This document shows, one piece after another, positions 25,786 to 35,300 of a stretch of 64,000 nucleotides of DNA (position 1 is its first letter; every line of letters starts with the position of its first letter). The notes under the pieces are model-generated. The model did no database searches. It was not told where the DNA came from and saw nothing but the letters and a program-made list of their open reading frames with translations. Both the position numbers and the translations under genes were made by a program. The stretch lies in NCBI GenBank assembly GCA_028820655.1, contig JAPPIK010000056.1, positions 151,880-215,879 of the forward strand, given 5' to 3'. This DNA comes from Candidatus Poribacteria bacterium (lineage in GTDB: Bacteria > Poribacteria > WGA-4E > JAJDTR01).

Positions 25786-28305
25786 GTGAAATTTCGCAAC
25801 CTTTTTCATATTCTTCTTACATTCGTTGGTTTTGTTGCATTCGGTCCCGCACAGCCTTTGCGCGCACAAATGCAGGCGCAACCTGCGCCGGAAGAGGTAC
25901 ATCCGCTAGTCGAAGCTGTGCGCGTTCTCCCTGCCGTTCAAAAGCCTATCGTTGACAATTCACGCCGATCAAACGCGTGGGCAGAGATTGTTGAATCCGC
26001 CGGAATTGACGCGGCGGCTGAACGGTGCCTCAAGTGTCATTTCACGGAAGAGACAGAAGAGGATCCGCACCCAGGCAAACATCTGGATCATCATGCCTCC
26101 GCAACATTCGGTTGTGTACTTTGCCATGGTGGAAACGGCAATGCTGAAGTTAAGAAAAAGGCGCACGCCTCAGCAGAGGGGTTTCCGTTCCTGACAGGCC
26201 AACAGGTAGAAGCGGCATGCGGCAAATGCCATCTCGAACCTGCCGTATTGGATGCGCCCAATCTTTCCGGCGGTCGGTACGTGTTAAACAAATACGGCTG
26301 CGTAACCTGTCATCATCTTCCTGTCCAAATTCCTGTCAGACGTTATGCACCCCGATTGGATTTCATAGGGAACAAAGTCACAAGAGCGTGGCTGGATCAG
26401 TGGTTGAGTGATCCAACTGAATATCTGCCAAAATCGAAAATGCCGCGGGTTGAAATGGCCGAATTAGAGCGGGCGGCAATTGTCGAGTTCCTTAGTAGTC
26501 TGCGTCTTGATGAACAGCTTCAACCCATAGAAGGCTCTGGAGATGCTGAAGCTGGGCAGAGGCTGTATGTTGAGAGTGAATGTCATAGCTGTCACGCCAC
26601 GCCGGAGATTGGACATGCCGTTGGTCCGGATCTAACCAAAGTGGACACAAAGGTAAATCGGACATGGCTGTGGTACTATCTCAAGAATCCGGCGAATTTG
26701 CATCCGGAAACGAAAATGCCCAGCTATGACTTCACTGATCAACAGGCATTGAATTTGACAGAGTATCTGTTGGGAAATGTTGCTCCCGAATCAACAGGTG
26801 ACGCGCCGGTTGCGGCGCTTGAGGGTGGAAACCTCTCCGAAGTGGAACCACCGGCCGAGATCGATGCCGAAAGAGCGGCTGATGGCTTTAGTTTATACAT
26901 TTCAAAAGGTTGTGCGCAATGTCACGGCATAGGAAAATATATGGGCGTAGACATTTCGAATCAGTTGCTAAACAGCGAAATTCGAGATTCCCTCCTGAAG
27001 ATTCAATCGCATCACGGCGCCAGTGTAGAGGTCCCGGAAATTGACATGCCGGAATCGGATGTCAGATTGATGACAGTTGCAATCTTGGCACTTCGACGCA
27101 GCGAAATTTATCGTGCCCTGTCATACAAGCTCAAAAACGGGGCGTTGGGTGATCCCAATCGATTCGTGCACGAATTCTGGGAGTTACCCATCCCTGCACA
27201 AGAAAAAGCACCTGACTATTACAACGAAGCGGTATCGCAACTCACCCCCGAGGCGTGCGGGGCTTGTCACCAACAACAGTTCAGTGACTGGAAAACATCC
27301 AGGCATGCCATCGCCATGGGCCCGGGTGTCCACGGTCAACTGATCGAGCAAAAGCCGGGGACTGTCCTCACGTGCCAAAAGTGTCACGCACCTTTGTCCG
27401 AACAGCTTGAGTTTCTCACGCTGACCGGAAAAAGAAATAGCGATCAAGTTGAATTTTCCAGCGGGGGGACGGAATTCATTTCAAACGAGGGGTATGACGA
27501 AAATCTTCAATCCCACGGAATCGTGTGTGCTGCGTGTCACGTGCGTTCGCACCAGCGATTCGGTCCTCCATTCTCTGAACACGCGGCTGCAGCAAATGTC
27601 TTTGCGGAAGGGCATCACGGTGGAGCAATAACCGCATCAGCGTATAACGACTCGTCGTTTTGCAAGCCGTGTCATCAGTTCGAGGAAAACGGATTCGCTC
27701 TGAACGGTAAACTACTGGAAAATACGTACAATGAATGGCTTGAAAGTCCTCATGCGAAGGAAGGAAAAACGTGCCAATCGTGCCATATGCCAGACAGCCG
27801 CCACCAATGGCGCGGAATTCATAATCCCGATAGTGTGAGGGATGCGCTGGACTTGGATGTGGAAATCAAGAACTATCAAGAGTCCCTAGAAGCAGAGATT
27901 CGTCTAACGAATCACGGAGCGGGGCACCATTTGCCTACTTATCTGACCCCGGCGATTTTTGTCACTACAAGATTGCTTGATTCGACTGAAACTCAAATTC
28001 CGAAGACCGAGACAATTCGAGTGATTCAACGTCGGGTACCGCTATCATTGGATAAGGAGGTTTTCGACACGCGTATTCCTGCCGGCGGGACATGGGTATA
28101 CACGTATAAATCGCCTCATGCCAACAGCGCAAAGTTTCTGGAAATTCAACTCGAGGTCCATCCGGATCATTTCTACAACGACTTCTTTGAAGTGTACAAG
28201 TCGAAAACTCCGGAGGGAAAATTGGCAATCAAGCAGGCACTTGAAATCACGGAACAAAGCCCCTATTTCCTCATGTCCAAACAAATACCCTTGGTCTCAA
28301 AGTAA
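25786..28305 (+). CDS. Multihaem c-type cytochrome, 11 CXXCH motifs
   Basis: 839 residues from a GTG at 25786, with a signal peptide (FRNLFHILLTFVGFVAFGPAQPLRA). Eleven haem-binding sites are read in order: CLKCH, CVLCH, CGKCH, CVTCH, CHSCH, CAQCH, CGACH, CQKCH, CAACH, CKPCH, CQSCH. The first six lie in cytochrome c-type domains (to about residue 390) and the last five in a cytochrome c-554-like part (about 480-670). A beta-rich C-terminal domain (about 690-830) ends the protein. It should carry electrons in the periplasm, possibly to a terminal reductase or surface acceptor. Fusion of both haem parts and a beta domain in one chain is notable. Haem-maturation genes are not nearby. Confidence 0.9.
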   Translation: MKFRNLFHILLTFVGFVAFGPAQPLRAQMQAQPAPEEVHPLVEAVRVLPAVQKPIVDNSRRSNAWAEIVESAGIDAAAERCLKCHFTEETEEDPHPGKHLDHHASATFGCVLCHGGNGNAEVKKKAHASAEGFPFLTGQQVEAACGKCHLEPAVLDAPNLSGGRYVLNKYGCVTCHHLPVQIPVRRYAPRLDFIGNKVTRAWLDQWLSDPTEYLPKSKMPRVEMAELERAAIVEFLSSLRLDEQLQPIEGSGDAEAGQRLYVESECHSCHATPEIGHAVGPDLTKVDTKVNRTWLWYYLKNPANLHPETKMPSYDFTDQQALNLTEYLLGNVAPESTGDAPVAALEGGNLSEVEPPAEIDAERAADGFSLYISKGCAQCHGIGKYMGVDISNQLLNSEIRDSLLKIQSHHGASVEVPEIDMPESDVRLMTVAILALRRSEIYRALSYKLKNGALGDPNRFVHEFWELPIPAQEKAPDYYNEAVSQLTPEACGACHQQQFSDWKTSRHAIAMGPGVHGQLIEQKPGTVLTCQKCHAPLSEQLEFLTLTGKRNSDQVEFSSGGTEFISNEGYDENLQSHGIVCAACHVRSHQRFGPPFSEHAAAANVFAEGHHGGAITASAYNDSSFCKPCHQFEENGFALNGKLLENTYNEWLESPHAKEGKTCQSCHMPDSRHQWRGIHNPDSVRDALDLDVEIKNYQESLEAEIRLTNHGAGHHLPTYLTPAIFVTTRLLDSTETQIPKTETIRVIQRRVPLSLDKEVFDTRIPAGGTWVYTYKSPHANSAKFLEIQLEVHPDHFYNDFFEVYKSKTPEGKLAIKQALEITEQSPYFLMSKQIPLVSK

Positions 28306-28542
28306 AACTGTGAAAACCCGTACAAATGTGGAACCAAACTTTCGTGCTCAGTTTGTGAACAGCACTGTACATTTGTTGGTCAAGATTCGTTACGATACCG
28401 TGTCTACGTTGAACGGAGACGGCACTGTCTCAGCTGGCACGACAATTGCGTACCAAGAATACCGTAAATCGAGGTATGATATTTAAGGTATCTAGTACCG
28501 ATGTAATCAATTACGCTCCAAGAAATGGGAGGTTTGCAAAAC

Positions 28543-29691
28543 ATGATCACAGGAATTAATCGAACCCGCACGTCTGGAATTGTGGCACTTGTCTTTCTCA
28601 CGATAGTTTTAAATCAATTCGCTCTTTCTTACGGAGAAGCACAGTCGTTAAGCAATCAGACACAGTCGAATACCGGTGCTTATGAAGGCTTGAATCACGA
28701 TGTGTTGGAGGCAATCGATCGCGGACTTGAGTGGTTGAAGACCCAACAGGGAGATGATGGACTGTTTATGCGCCACCCCGGAATGACCGGCTTGGCGATT
28801 ACGGCGTTTTTGAGACACCCGGAAAATCGATATGCGGAAGCCAATCATCCGTTTGTTCAGAAGGCGCTTGGCGCTCTGCTGGCATTGCAACAACCAAATG
28901 GATCAATCTATAATATTGATCAGCAACCAGCCCTACCAAATTATAACACGTCGGTTTCACTGATGGCACTGTCATCTACAGACAATCCTGAATATAAGCT
29001 GGCAATCGCAAAAGCACAGAATTTCATCAAGCGTCTACAAGTCCAAGATTCGGAGAGCGTCTACTTCGGTGGGATCGGCTACGGTAGTCGCGAAACCGTT
29101 CACGATCTCTCGAATCTAAATTATGCTGTGCAGGCGCTAAAGGAGAGTGGATCAGACGATCAGGAAGTGTGGGATAATGCTGTTAAATTTTTACAGAGGT
29201 GTCAAAATAACAGTGAAACCAACACCGAAAGCTGGGCCGGTAACGATGGAGGCTTCATCTACGCTCCGGATGGCGAAAGTAAGGCAGGTAGGGATGAAAG
29301 TGGCAAACCAAGGTCTTATGCGAGCATGACGTATGCAGGCCTTTTGAGTTTCATCTACGCTAATGTCGATAAGGATGATTCACGTGTAAAAGCCGCTGTC
29401 GATTGGATAAAACAGCACTTTACCGTTGAAGAAAATTACGGGATGGGGCAAGAAGGACTTTACTACAACTACCATACCATGGCAAAGGCGTTAAGTGCCT
29501 ACGGCGAGCCCGTCGTTGTGGATGGCAAGGGTATGTCTCATGACTGGTACAGGGAACTTAGTGAGAAGCTTCTTTCCGAGCAGAAGCCCGAGGGATTTTG
29601 GCTAAATGAGACAAGCCGTTGGATGGAGAGTTATCCAGTTCTTGCAACCTCTTATGCGATACTGGCTCTTGAAGCAGCTTATCGTCCCTAA
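28543..29691 (+). CDS. Exported prenyltransferase/squalene-cyclase-like repeat protein
   Basis: About 382 residues. The ATG at 28543 follows GGGAGGTTTG and starts a signal-peptide-like MITGINRTRTSGIVALVFLT. The rest is an alpha/alpha toroid made of repeats such as AIDRGLEWLKTQQGDDGLF, FVQKALGALLALQQPNGSI, AVKFLQRCQNN and KLLSEQKPEGFWLN (QW-like motifs). Squalene cyclases carry D-x-D-D catalytic Asp clusters; none is evident, and the length is about half that of a full cyclase. It is therefore more likely a structural or binding protein of this fold. Similar proteins are frequent in Planctomycetes and Poribacteria. Confidence 0.8.
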   Translation: MITGINRTRTSGIVALVFLTIVLNQFALSYGEAQSLSNQTQSNTGAYEGLNHDVLEAIDRGLEWLKTQQGDDGLFMRHPGMTGLAITAFLRHPENRYAEANHPFVQKALGALLALQQPNGSIYNIDQQPALPNYNTSVSLMALSSTDNPEYKLAIAKAQNFIKRLQVQDSESVYFGGIGYGSRETVHDLSNLNYAVQALKESGSDDQEVWDNAVKFLQRCQNNSETNTESWAGNDGGFIYAPDGESKAGRDESGKPRSYASMTYAGLLSFIYANVDKDDSRVKAAVDWIKQHFTVEENYGMGQEGLYYNYHTMAKALSAYGEPVVVDGKGMSHDWYRELSEKLLSEQKPEGFWLNETSRWMESYPVLATSYAILALEAAYRP

Positions 29692-29710
29692 ATTCGGCGG
29701 TATGTTCCAT

Positions 29711-29737
29711 GATTCCATGAGTCCGCATCATGGAATC
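29711..29737. terminator. Hairpin after the repeat-protein gene
   Basis: GATTCCATGA (29711-29720) pairs perfectly with TCATGGAATC (29728-29737) across 7 nt. No proper T run follows, so its role as terminator is uncertain. Confidence 0.45.
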
Positions 29738-29750
29738 TTGTACATCTCGA

Positions 29751-29778
29751 GTAGGGAACGGCAATTCTAATTCCCTAC
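29751..29778. repeat. Short inverted repeat GTAGGGAA...TTCCCTAC
   Basis: An 8-bp perfect inverted repeat at 29751-29758 and 29771-29778. A related sequence (TGTAGGGAAT...) lies at 45954, so this may be a dispersed palindromic family. Confidence 0.4.
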
Positions 29779-29926
29779 ATCTCTGTCTTCTTTCGCGGAA
29801 AATCCATACTGCTTGGCGTAGCAAACAACCTGTCCCTACTTACAGCATTTCAGTAGTTAGCGCCCATGAGATTTGGGTCTGAACATTTTGAATCGGACTG
29901 TCGGCGGCCGTTCACCAATAATAACT

Positions 29927-30391
29927 TCACATAACCTCGACTTGACATTCCCCGCAGTAGCCGAGAATTTCATTTCTGAACTTTATGGGTTTGAATTCGT
30001 GAACGTCACAAATGACCTTCTGAAGTTCATCAATCTCAGGATTCGTGAACTCAATAATTGTGTTGCATCGAAGACAAATAAGGTGCGCGTGCTGCTGTTC
30101 TTGAAGTGCATGGACGTGCTCATAGTATGAATTCTTCTGGGCATCAATGACTTCCGTGAGGAGACCGCTTTTGACAAGAAGGGGCAACGTACGGTAGATG
30201 GTCGCTCTGGAAGCGGAGTGCCCTTTCTCTCGAATGTGAACCAATAAATCCTCTGCTTGAAAGTGTCCTTCGTAGGAAAAGACCTGTTCAAGAATGACTA
30301 GGCGCTCCGATGTAAGTCGTAATCCACCGCTCTTTAGGAATTGTCGAAACTGTTCAACGAATTTGGGATTGACTTGGGATTTTTCTCTCAT
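29927..30391 (-). CDS. Fur-family metal-responsive repressor
   Basis: 154 residues. The winged-helix DNA-binding part spans about 12-90 (GLRLTSERLVILEQVFSYEGHFQAEDLLVHIR, then SRATIYRTLPLLVKSGLL). The dimerisation part carries the metal-site HAHLICLRC, the C-L-R-C and C-G-E-C zinc pairs and a His/Glu-rich sensor region (HEFKPIKFRNEILGYCGEC). It senses a metal such as iron, zinc or peroxide-damaged iron; which one cannot be told. No target operon is adjacent. A Fur-type repressor near haem-using genes would fit, but that link is inference. Confidence 0.92.
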   Translation of the reverse strand: MREKSQVNPKFVEQFRQFLKSGGLRLTSERLVILEQVFSYEGHFQAEDLLVHIREKGHSASRATIYRTLPLLVKSGLLTEVIDAQKNSYYEHVHALQEQQHAHLICLRCNTIIEFTNPEIDELQKVICDVHEFKPIKFRNEILGYCGECQVEVM

Positions 30392-30479
30392 TGCGGTAAC
30401 GCTCTATTCATGATGGCGGATGTCATTTAGGCGTCGAAATGCGGCCCAATCCTCCTTGATCATTTCCGGTAAGTCGCAA

Positions 30480-30980
30480 TCACGATTCTCGCTTGTTTGC
30501 TTGCTCTTGGTCGAGCAACTTTGGTTTCCAGTGCAATCCGGCCGAATATCCACCGAGTTTACCATCACTGCGTAGCACTCGGTGACAGGGAATTATGATT
30601 GGCAAAGGATTGGCGCTTTCCGCCCTGCCAACCGCCCGTGTCGCAAGCGGTTTCCCAATTTCCCTAGCTATCCAACTGTAGCTGCGAACTTCACCATACG
30701 GGATACGGTAGGTGGTTTTCCAGACCTTCTGCTGAAACTCCGTTCCTGCCTGCAGGTCAAGGTCTAGGTCAAACTCAACGGGTTCGCCGCTGAAATATCG
30801 TTGGAGCAGATCGACCGTTTTGGCTAAACCTTCGTCAGATTTAACCGCCTCCCTTCCGCGGAGCAAGAGGATTTCAACTTCGGCCTCATCCGATTTACCA
30901 AAAGCCACCCGCGAAATACCCTTCGAGGATCTGGCAACGCCCACCCAGCCGTATGGCGACTCGAAACAGGTATAGTTCAC
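30480..30980 (-). CDS. ogt: Methylated-DNA-protein-cysteine methyltransferase
   Basis: 166 residues. The active site IIPCHRVLRSDGKLGGYSAG contains the acceptor Cys in P-C-H-R-V; FQQKVWKTTYRIPYGEVRSY and TRAVGRAESANPLPI match the DNA-binding helix and the Arg finger region. The enzyme takes the methyl group from O6-methylguanine onto itself. It is a short Ogt-type protein without an Ada regulatory domain. It shares its strand with fur and the GcvT/YgfZ gene. Confidence 0.93.
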   Translation of the reverse strand: MNYTCFESPYGWVGVARSSKGISRVAFGKSDEAEVEILLLRGREAVKSDEGLAKTVDLLQRYFSGEPVEFDLDLDLQAGTEFQQKVWKTTYRIPYGEVRSYSWIAREIGKPLATRAVGRAESANPLPIIIPCHRVLRSDGKLGGYSAGLHWKPKLLDQEQANKRES

Positions 30981-31004
30981 AATTATTGATGTCCCTCCCG
31001 CCAG

Positions 31005-32096
31005 CTACACTCCGGCCTTGTAGAACGGAAGCACTGCTACGGTTGCGTTGACGGGGTCGTCACCCGTTATAATTTTGACTTTGCTTCCGGCATCCGTATA
31101 AGCCATCCGCACATAACCGAGGGCAATAGTAGCGTCTAGCGAAGGCGAATTGACCGCACTGGTAATCCACCCGATTTCCTTGCCGTTAGCGAAGATTAAG
31201 TCATTTTGTGCCGGCGGCGTATCGCATTCAATTTCGAACCCTCGGAGCAGTCGATTTGGGTGTCCCCGGTATTTCATGCGTGCGACAATCTCCTGACCAA
31301 TATAGCAACCTTTCTCAAAATCAATTGCGTGTTCCAACTCTGCTTCTAGCGGCAGCACCGACTCGGTTAATTCGGCGCCGTACCGGGGAATTCCGGCCTC
31401 GATCCGGAGAGAATCAAGCGCAGTCAATCCAAAAGGTCTTGCATCGAATTCTTTTCCCTTATCCAAAAGAATATCCCAGAGCCATCCCATCTCCTCTGCT
31501 TCGACGTAGAGTTCATAACCAGTCTCACCGGTTTCGTCTGACCGGATGCAAGCGATAGAATGTCCCTCTACCTCATGGAACATAGAGTAGTATTCCTTTA
31601 GTCCGGTAACATCAATTCCCAAGCTAGCTTGAACGAGGTGCGACGACTGGGGACCATGTATTGCGATTATTCCTGTCTCGTCCGTGCAGTCCTCGAGGTT
31701 CACATCGTCCGCGATGATATATTTATCCAACTCATTGAATAGGATTTCAGTTGTCTCGGCGTTGGTGGTAATACCAATGCCATCCTCAAACACGCACACC
31801 TTCATGTCCGCGATGATTTTCCCACGGTTGGTCAACATGGTCGCGCAATTTCCCTCGCCGACCTTCAGCCCTTCCACATCATTGGAATTGATTCGATGCA
31901 GGAATGTAGCCCGATCGTCGCCGGTCAACCATAGCCTGCCGCGATGGGATAGATCGATGAATCCAACCCCATTTCTTACGGCGTGGTGTTCTTCAATGGG
32001 ATCAGCAAAATGGGCAACCGTCACCCAATCGGAGAGGCTTGTGGTGAATGTTGCTCCAAGGGCCGTATGCGCACTATAAAGAGGTGTTCGTTTCAT
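31005..32096 (-). CDS. Folate-binding GcvT/YgfZ-family protein
   Basis: 363 residues with the aminomethyltransferase fold: VGFIDLSHRGRLWLTGDDRATFLHRINSND at 44-73, a central folate-binding domain and a C-terminal barrel. The segment KGCYIGQE at 262-269 is the YgfZ signature, with the Cys needed by YgfZ in Fe-S cluster assembly; GcvT proteins lack it. Yet the N-terminal part (TPLYSAHTALGATF) is GcvT-like. A YgfZ-type Fe-S maturation role is more likely than glycine cleavage, because gcvH and gcvP are not present here. It has its own promoter at 32168-32196. Confidence 0.85.
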   Translation of the reverse strand: MKRTPLYSAHTALGATFTTSLSDWVTVAHFADPIEEHHAVRNGVGFIDLSHRGRLWLTGDDRATFLHRINSNDVEGLKVGEGNCATMLTNRGKIIADMKVCVFEDGIGITTNAETTEILFNELDKYIIADDVNLEDCTDETGIIAIHGPQSSHLVQASLGIDVTGLKEYYSMFHEVEGHSIACIRSDETGETGYELYVEAEEMGWLWDILLDKGKEFDARPFGLTALDSLRIEAGIPRYGAELTESVLPLEAELEHAIDFEKGCYIGQEIVARMKYRGHPNRLLRGFEIECDTPPAQNDLIFANGKEIGWITSAVNSPSLDATIALGYVRMAYTDAGSKVKIITGDDPVNATVAVLPFYKAGV

Positions 32097-32167
32097 CTGA
32101 TGAACTGAAACGGTGGGTTATCGCAATATCGGGGCCAACATATTGCTTTATTGCGCTACAAACCTTA

Positions 32168-32196
32168 ATTATAGCGCACAGCCGGAGGGAAGTCAA
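32168..32196 (-). promoter_or_regulatory. Promoter of the GcvT/YgfZ gene
   Basis: On the minus strand TTGACT (32191-32196), 17-bp spacer, TATAAT (32168-32173), 72 bp upstream of the ATG at 32096. Confidence 0.7.
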
Positions 32197-32307
32197 AAGT
32201 ATCTAAAACCGAGGGCGTTGTCAGCTATGACGGACTGGGATTGGGAATCTAACGTACACTCTTTTTTCGCAGGCGAGTTGGTGTGATTGAACCCGTTCCG
32301 GGTTTTC

Positions 32308-35300
32308 TCAGAAATTCCGCGAGAGCCGCAAGATGTAATTGGTGGCGTGCCGTTTCTCTAATGCGCGGACAATCTCGAAGCGTAAGGTGTCGGGAGCTCC
32401 GTCATACGGCAAAGCATTTGTGAAAAGTGAAAACCCCATTCCGACAGAGGCATTTAAGCGCGTAAGGTCAAATCGCTCGTGATCAAACCAAGCGTCGCCG
32501 GTATCAAGGATGATGGACACCGCTCCATGCACAGCTTCACCCTTTCCGATGTGCTTCAGTCTCCGGACAATTTTGTATTCAACATTCATAGCGAGCATAT
32601 TATCGCCAATGAATCTGTTGTAGCCAAAACCGCGCAGAATATTATTGAGATCTACATAAAGCAGACGTTGCCGAGGTAGCGGGGAGTCTGAAAGAGCGCC
32701 GATTGCGCGAAAATCAAGATTGTGACCATTAGGCAAGCGGTTGTATCTTGCAATCTCAAACCGGTACAGAGTGAAATCGAAGTCACTATTGAATCGATGG
32801 CTCGAATGCTCAACAGAGAGGGAACTGCGCCAACCTCGCGTCGTGTGCTCACTAGGCCAAGGTGTTGACATAAATGGACGCCTGATGTTGAATTTGTGAT
32901 CTCTGGTGTCAAAATGATACGAAAACTCGAAGCTGCGCGCTTTTCCCTCGTCAATGCGAGCATTGCCCCGCTTCGGAAGACCTCGCGAAAACAGGCTCCA
33001 GTCTGTGACGGTAAAAAGTTGCTCATGCCGTTCATCGGTAAATCTGACTGCAAATTCGGAGGAAGTCGTCAATTTCTGAACCAGCCATGTCTGATAGCCT
33101 TGTCGTTGGTAAAAATCGACGAGAGATGATCCGAATATAGTCGACGACAATATGCCCTCTCCCGCGTACGTTGATGGGCTATGAACAACCCCGGTCAGAT
33201 TGTACCATGAACCCCCAAGGCGCAATTCATGGGTGCCAAACCACTGTTTTTCTGCGCCGAGTTGATAATTCTCGATTGAACTAGAAAGCCCGATGCTCGC
33301 ACCGCCAAAGATTTGTCCCTTGAAGTATGCATCCATGGAGGCTTTACCGCTTCCTCCCAAAATCAATCCGTGCACACGACTGAAGCCCACACGCGGCAAG
33401 GCAGAGTAGCGAATGGGTGGATGCTCTTCAATATTTATGAATAGCACATTTCTTCCATATTCTCTTTTCACCTCCCAATCCCGAACATCCTTGAAGAATT
33501 TACTGTGATTCGCGAGGTCTTTTCGCATGCGATTAATTTTCTTCTGAGTTTGTAATTCATTATAGACATCACCTTTTTGCAACCTTAAATTTTGGGTCAA
33601 TTCGTGACGTTTAATCCGTTTGTTTCCGGTAAAACGCACTTCGTCCAAGCGTCCCTCGTTAATGGTAAATTCCATCCTATGTGGGTCAAACCTCTCTTTG
33701 ATTCTTGCAAGTACGAAATCGTTATTCCGGTAAAGTGTTGCCATAAGTTGAGATTTTTTGTTTAGCTCCTCGATGGACACCCGCCCGCGGTTTAACCCGA
33801 ACCACTTTCTCAGCATGGACGATTTATAGTGAGAATTTCCCGTGAACTCCAATTTTTCGAGTACCACGGATGAAAATTCTGTAACATGGATACGAAGAGC
33901 AAGTCCAAGTGGAAGCAACGCGTTTTCCTCGTCCATCGTTGTATCTGCCCCGTTCGGATGTTGAATCGATTCCGCTGTATCTTTGCCAACAATTTCACGA
34001 GAATACACGTGGCCCTTGCTCTCAACTGAATCGAGAGGAATCGTGTCTAGTCTTGCCTTCCGAAGCCAAGGGTGTTCATTAAGTTCATCAACCAGCCATG
34101 ACAGTTGGCTGCCAGTAATCGTTTCCCCAATCTGAAACGGGATCTGCCGAATGATTTCTGGCGTGGATATTTCGCTGTTTCCTTTTATCTCGATTTCCCC
34201 TATCTGTAGTTGTTGATCAATTCCAAACAACGCCGATTCTTCGCCCGCCTCGGCGAATTGAAGCCGTCCCATTCGGTCTTTGTGGTGGGGCCACCACGGA
34301 GTCCGTGTATCGAAGGTCGGCATCCAATAACTGAATTCGCGGTTTTTCTGAGACCGGCGATGCAAATTCAATAGCCAATCATCTGTGATCTCTGGTTCCA
34401 AGAAATCGCGCTTCACGGCAATTTCGACGCACCAATACCGAGATGTGATTCGGGTTTCAACATTGACTGGCGACGCGTCGGGATGCGACAGCACACCAGC
34501 TCGAGATTCATCCGGATTCGCTTGTAATTTCCTCACATTTTTTTCGTCTGATCCGCGTTTGCTGTTGTCGGCCGTTTCCGTGACCGTCGGTGCGAACCGA
34601 TGATCCAGCTGATATTCCGCATGAACTTTCTGGCAGAAGATAGCGCCGATTGGGTTGACGATAAGGTGATAATACAACGGGGTCTTTGGATTGGGATCAA
34701 GTAAAACTTCTATCGAATCGTCCTGCCAAACTGCCGCGCCTCGCTCCGTCTGCGAAATATGCAGTTGCTTCATTTCATGGCAGTAGACCTTGATGCCGAT
34801 GTACAGATACTGATCGTCCCACATAAGAAATGCTTGTGTGGGTTCGACGGCTTCTTCTGTCCCGTCTGCTCTATAAAAAGGGTGCAACGCAATCGCTTTT
34901 GACCAAGATCTTTCAAATAGGTTACCATCGATCACCGGCGATTGTAGCGCTCTGGGCACCGATTGCACCTCGACTATTTCGCGCTCATCCTCGACGGAAT
35001 CGACATTGGTTTCCTCGTCGGTGGACGCCGCGTGTAGCGGGAGGATAGCTATTTTATCGTCGGCCGTCAGCCGAAAAAGCGGACCTCCGCCGTTAATCCA
35101 ACCATACAGCGAGTCCCCTTCAAACGAACTTTCAAGCTCAACAGGCATATTTATGGACACCGCATGTGGATCTTCATTCTTGGTTTGAATCTCTACTTCG
35201 GCTCGAATCGAGTTGGGTAAGCGCAGCGTAATCCCGCCACCGTTGGCGGTCAGATTGGTTGGAGCGGCAATCTCGTCCATTACCGCCAAGTCGATTTCTC

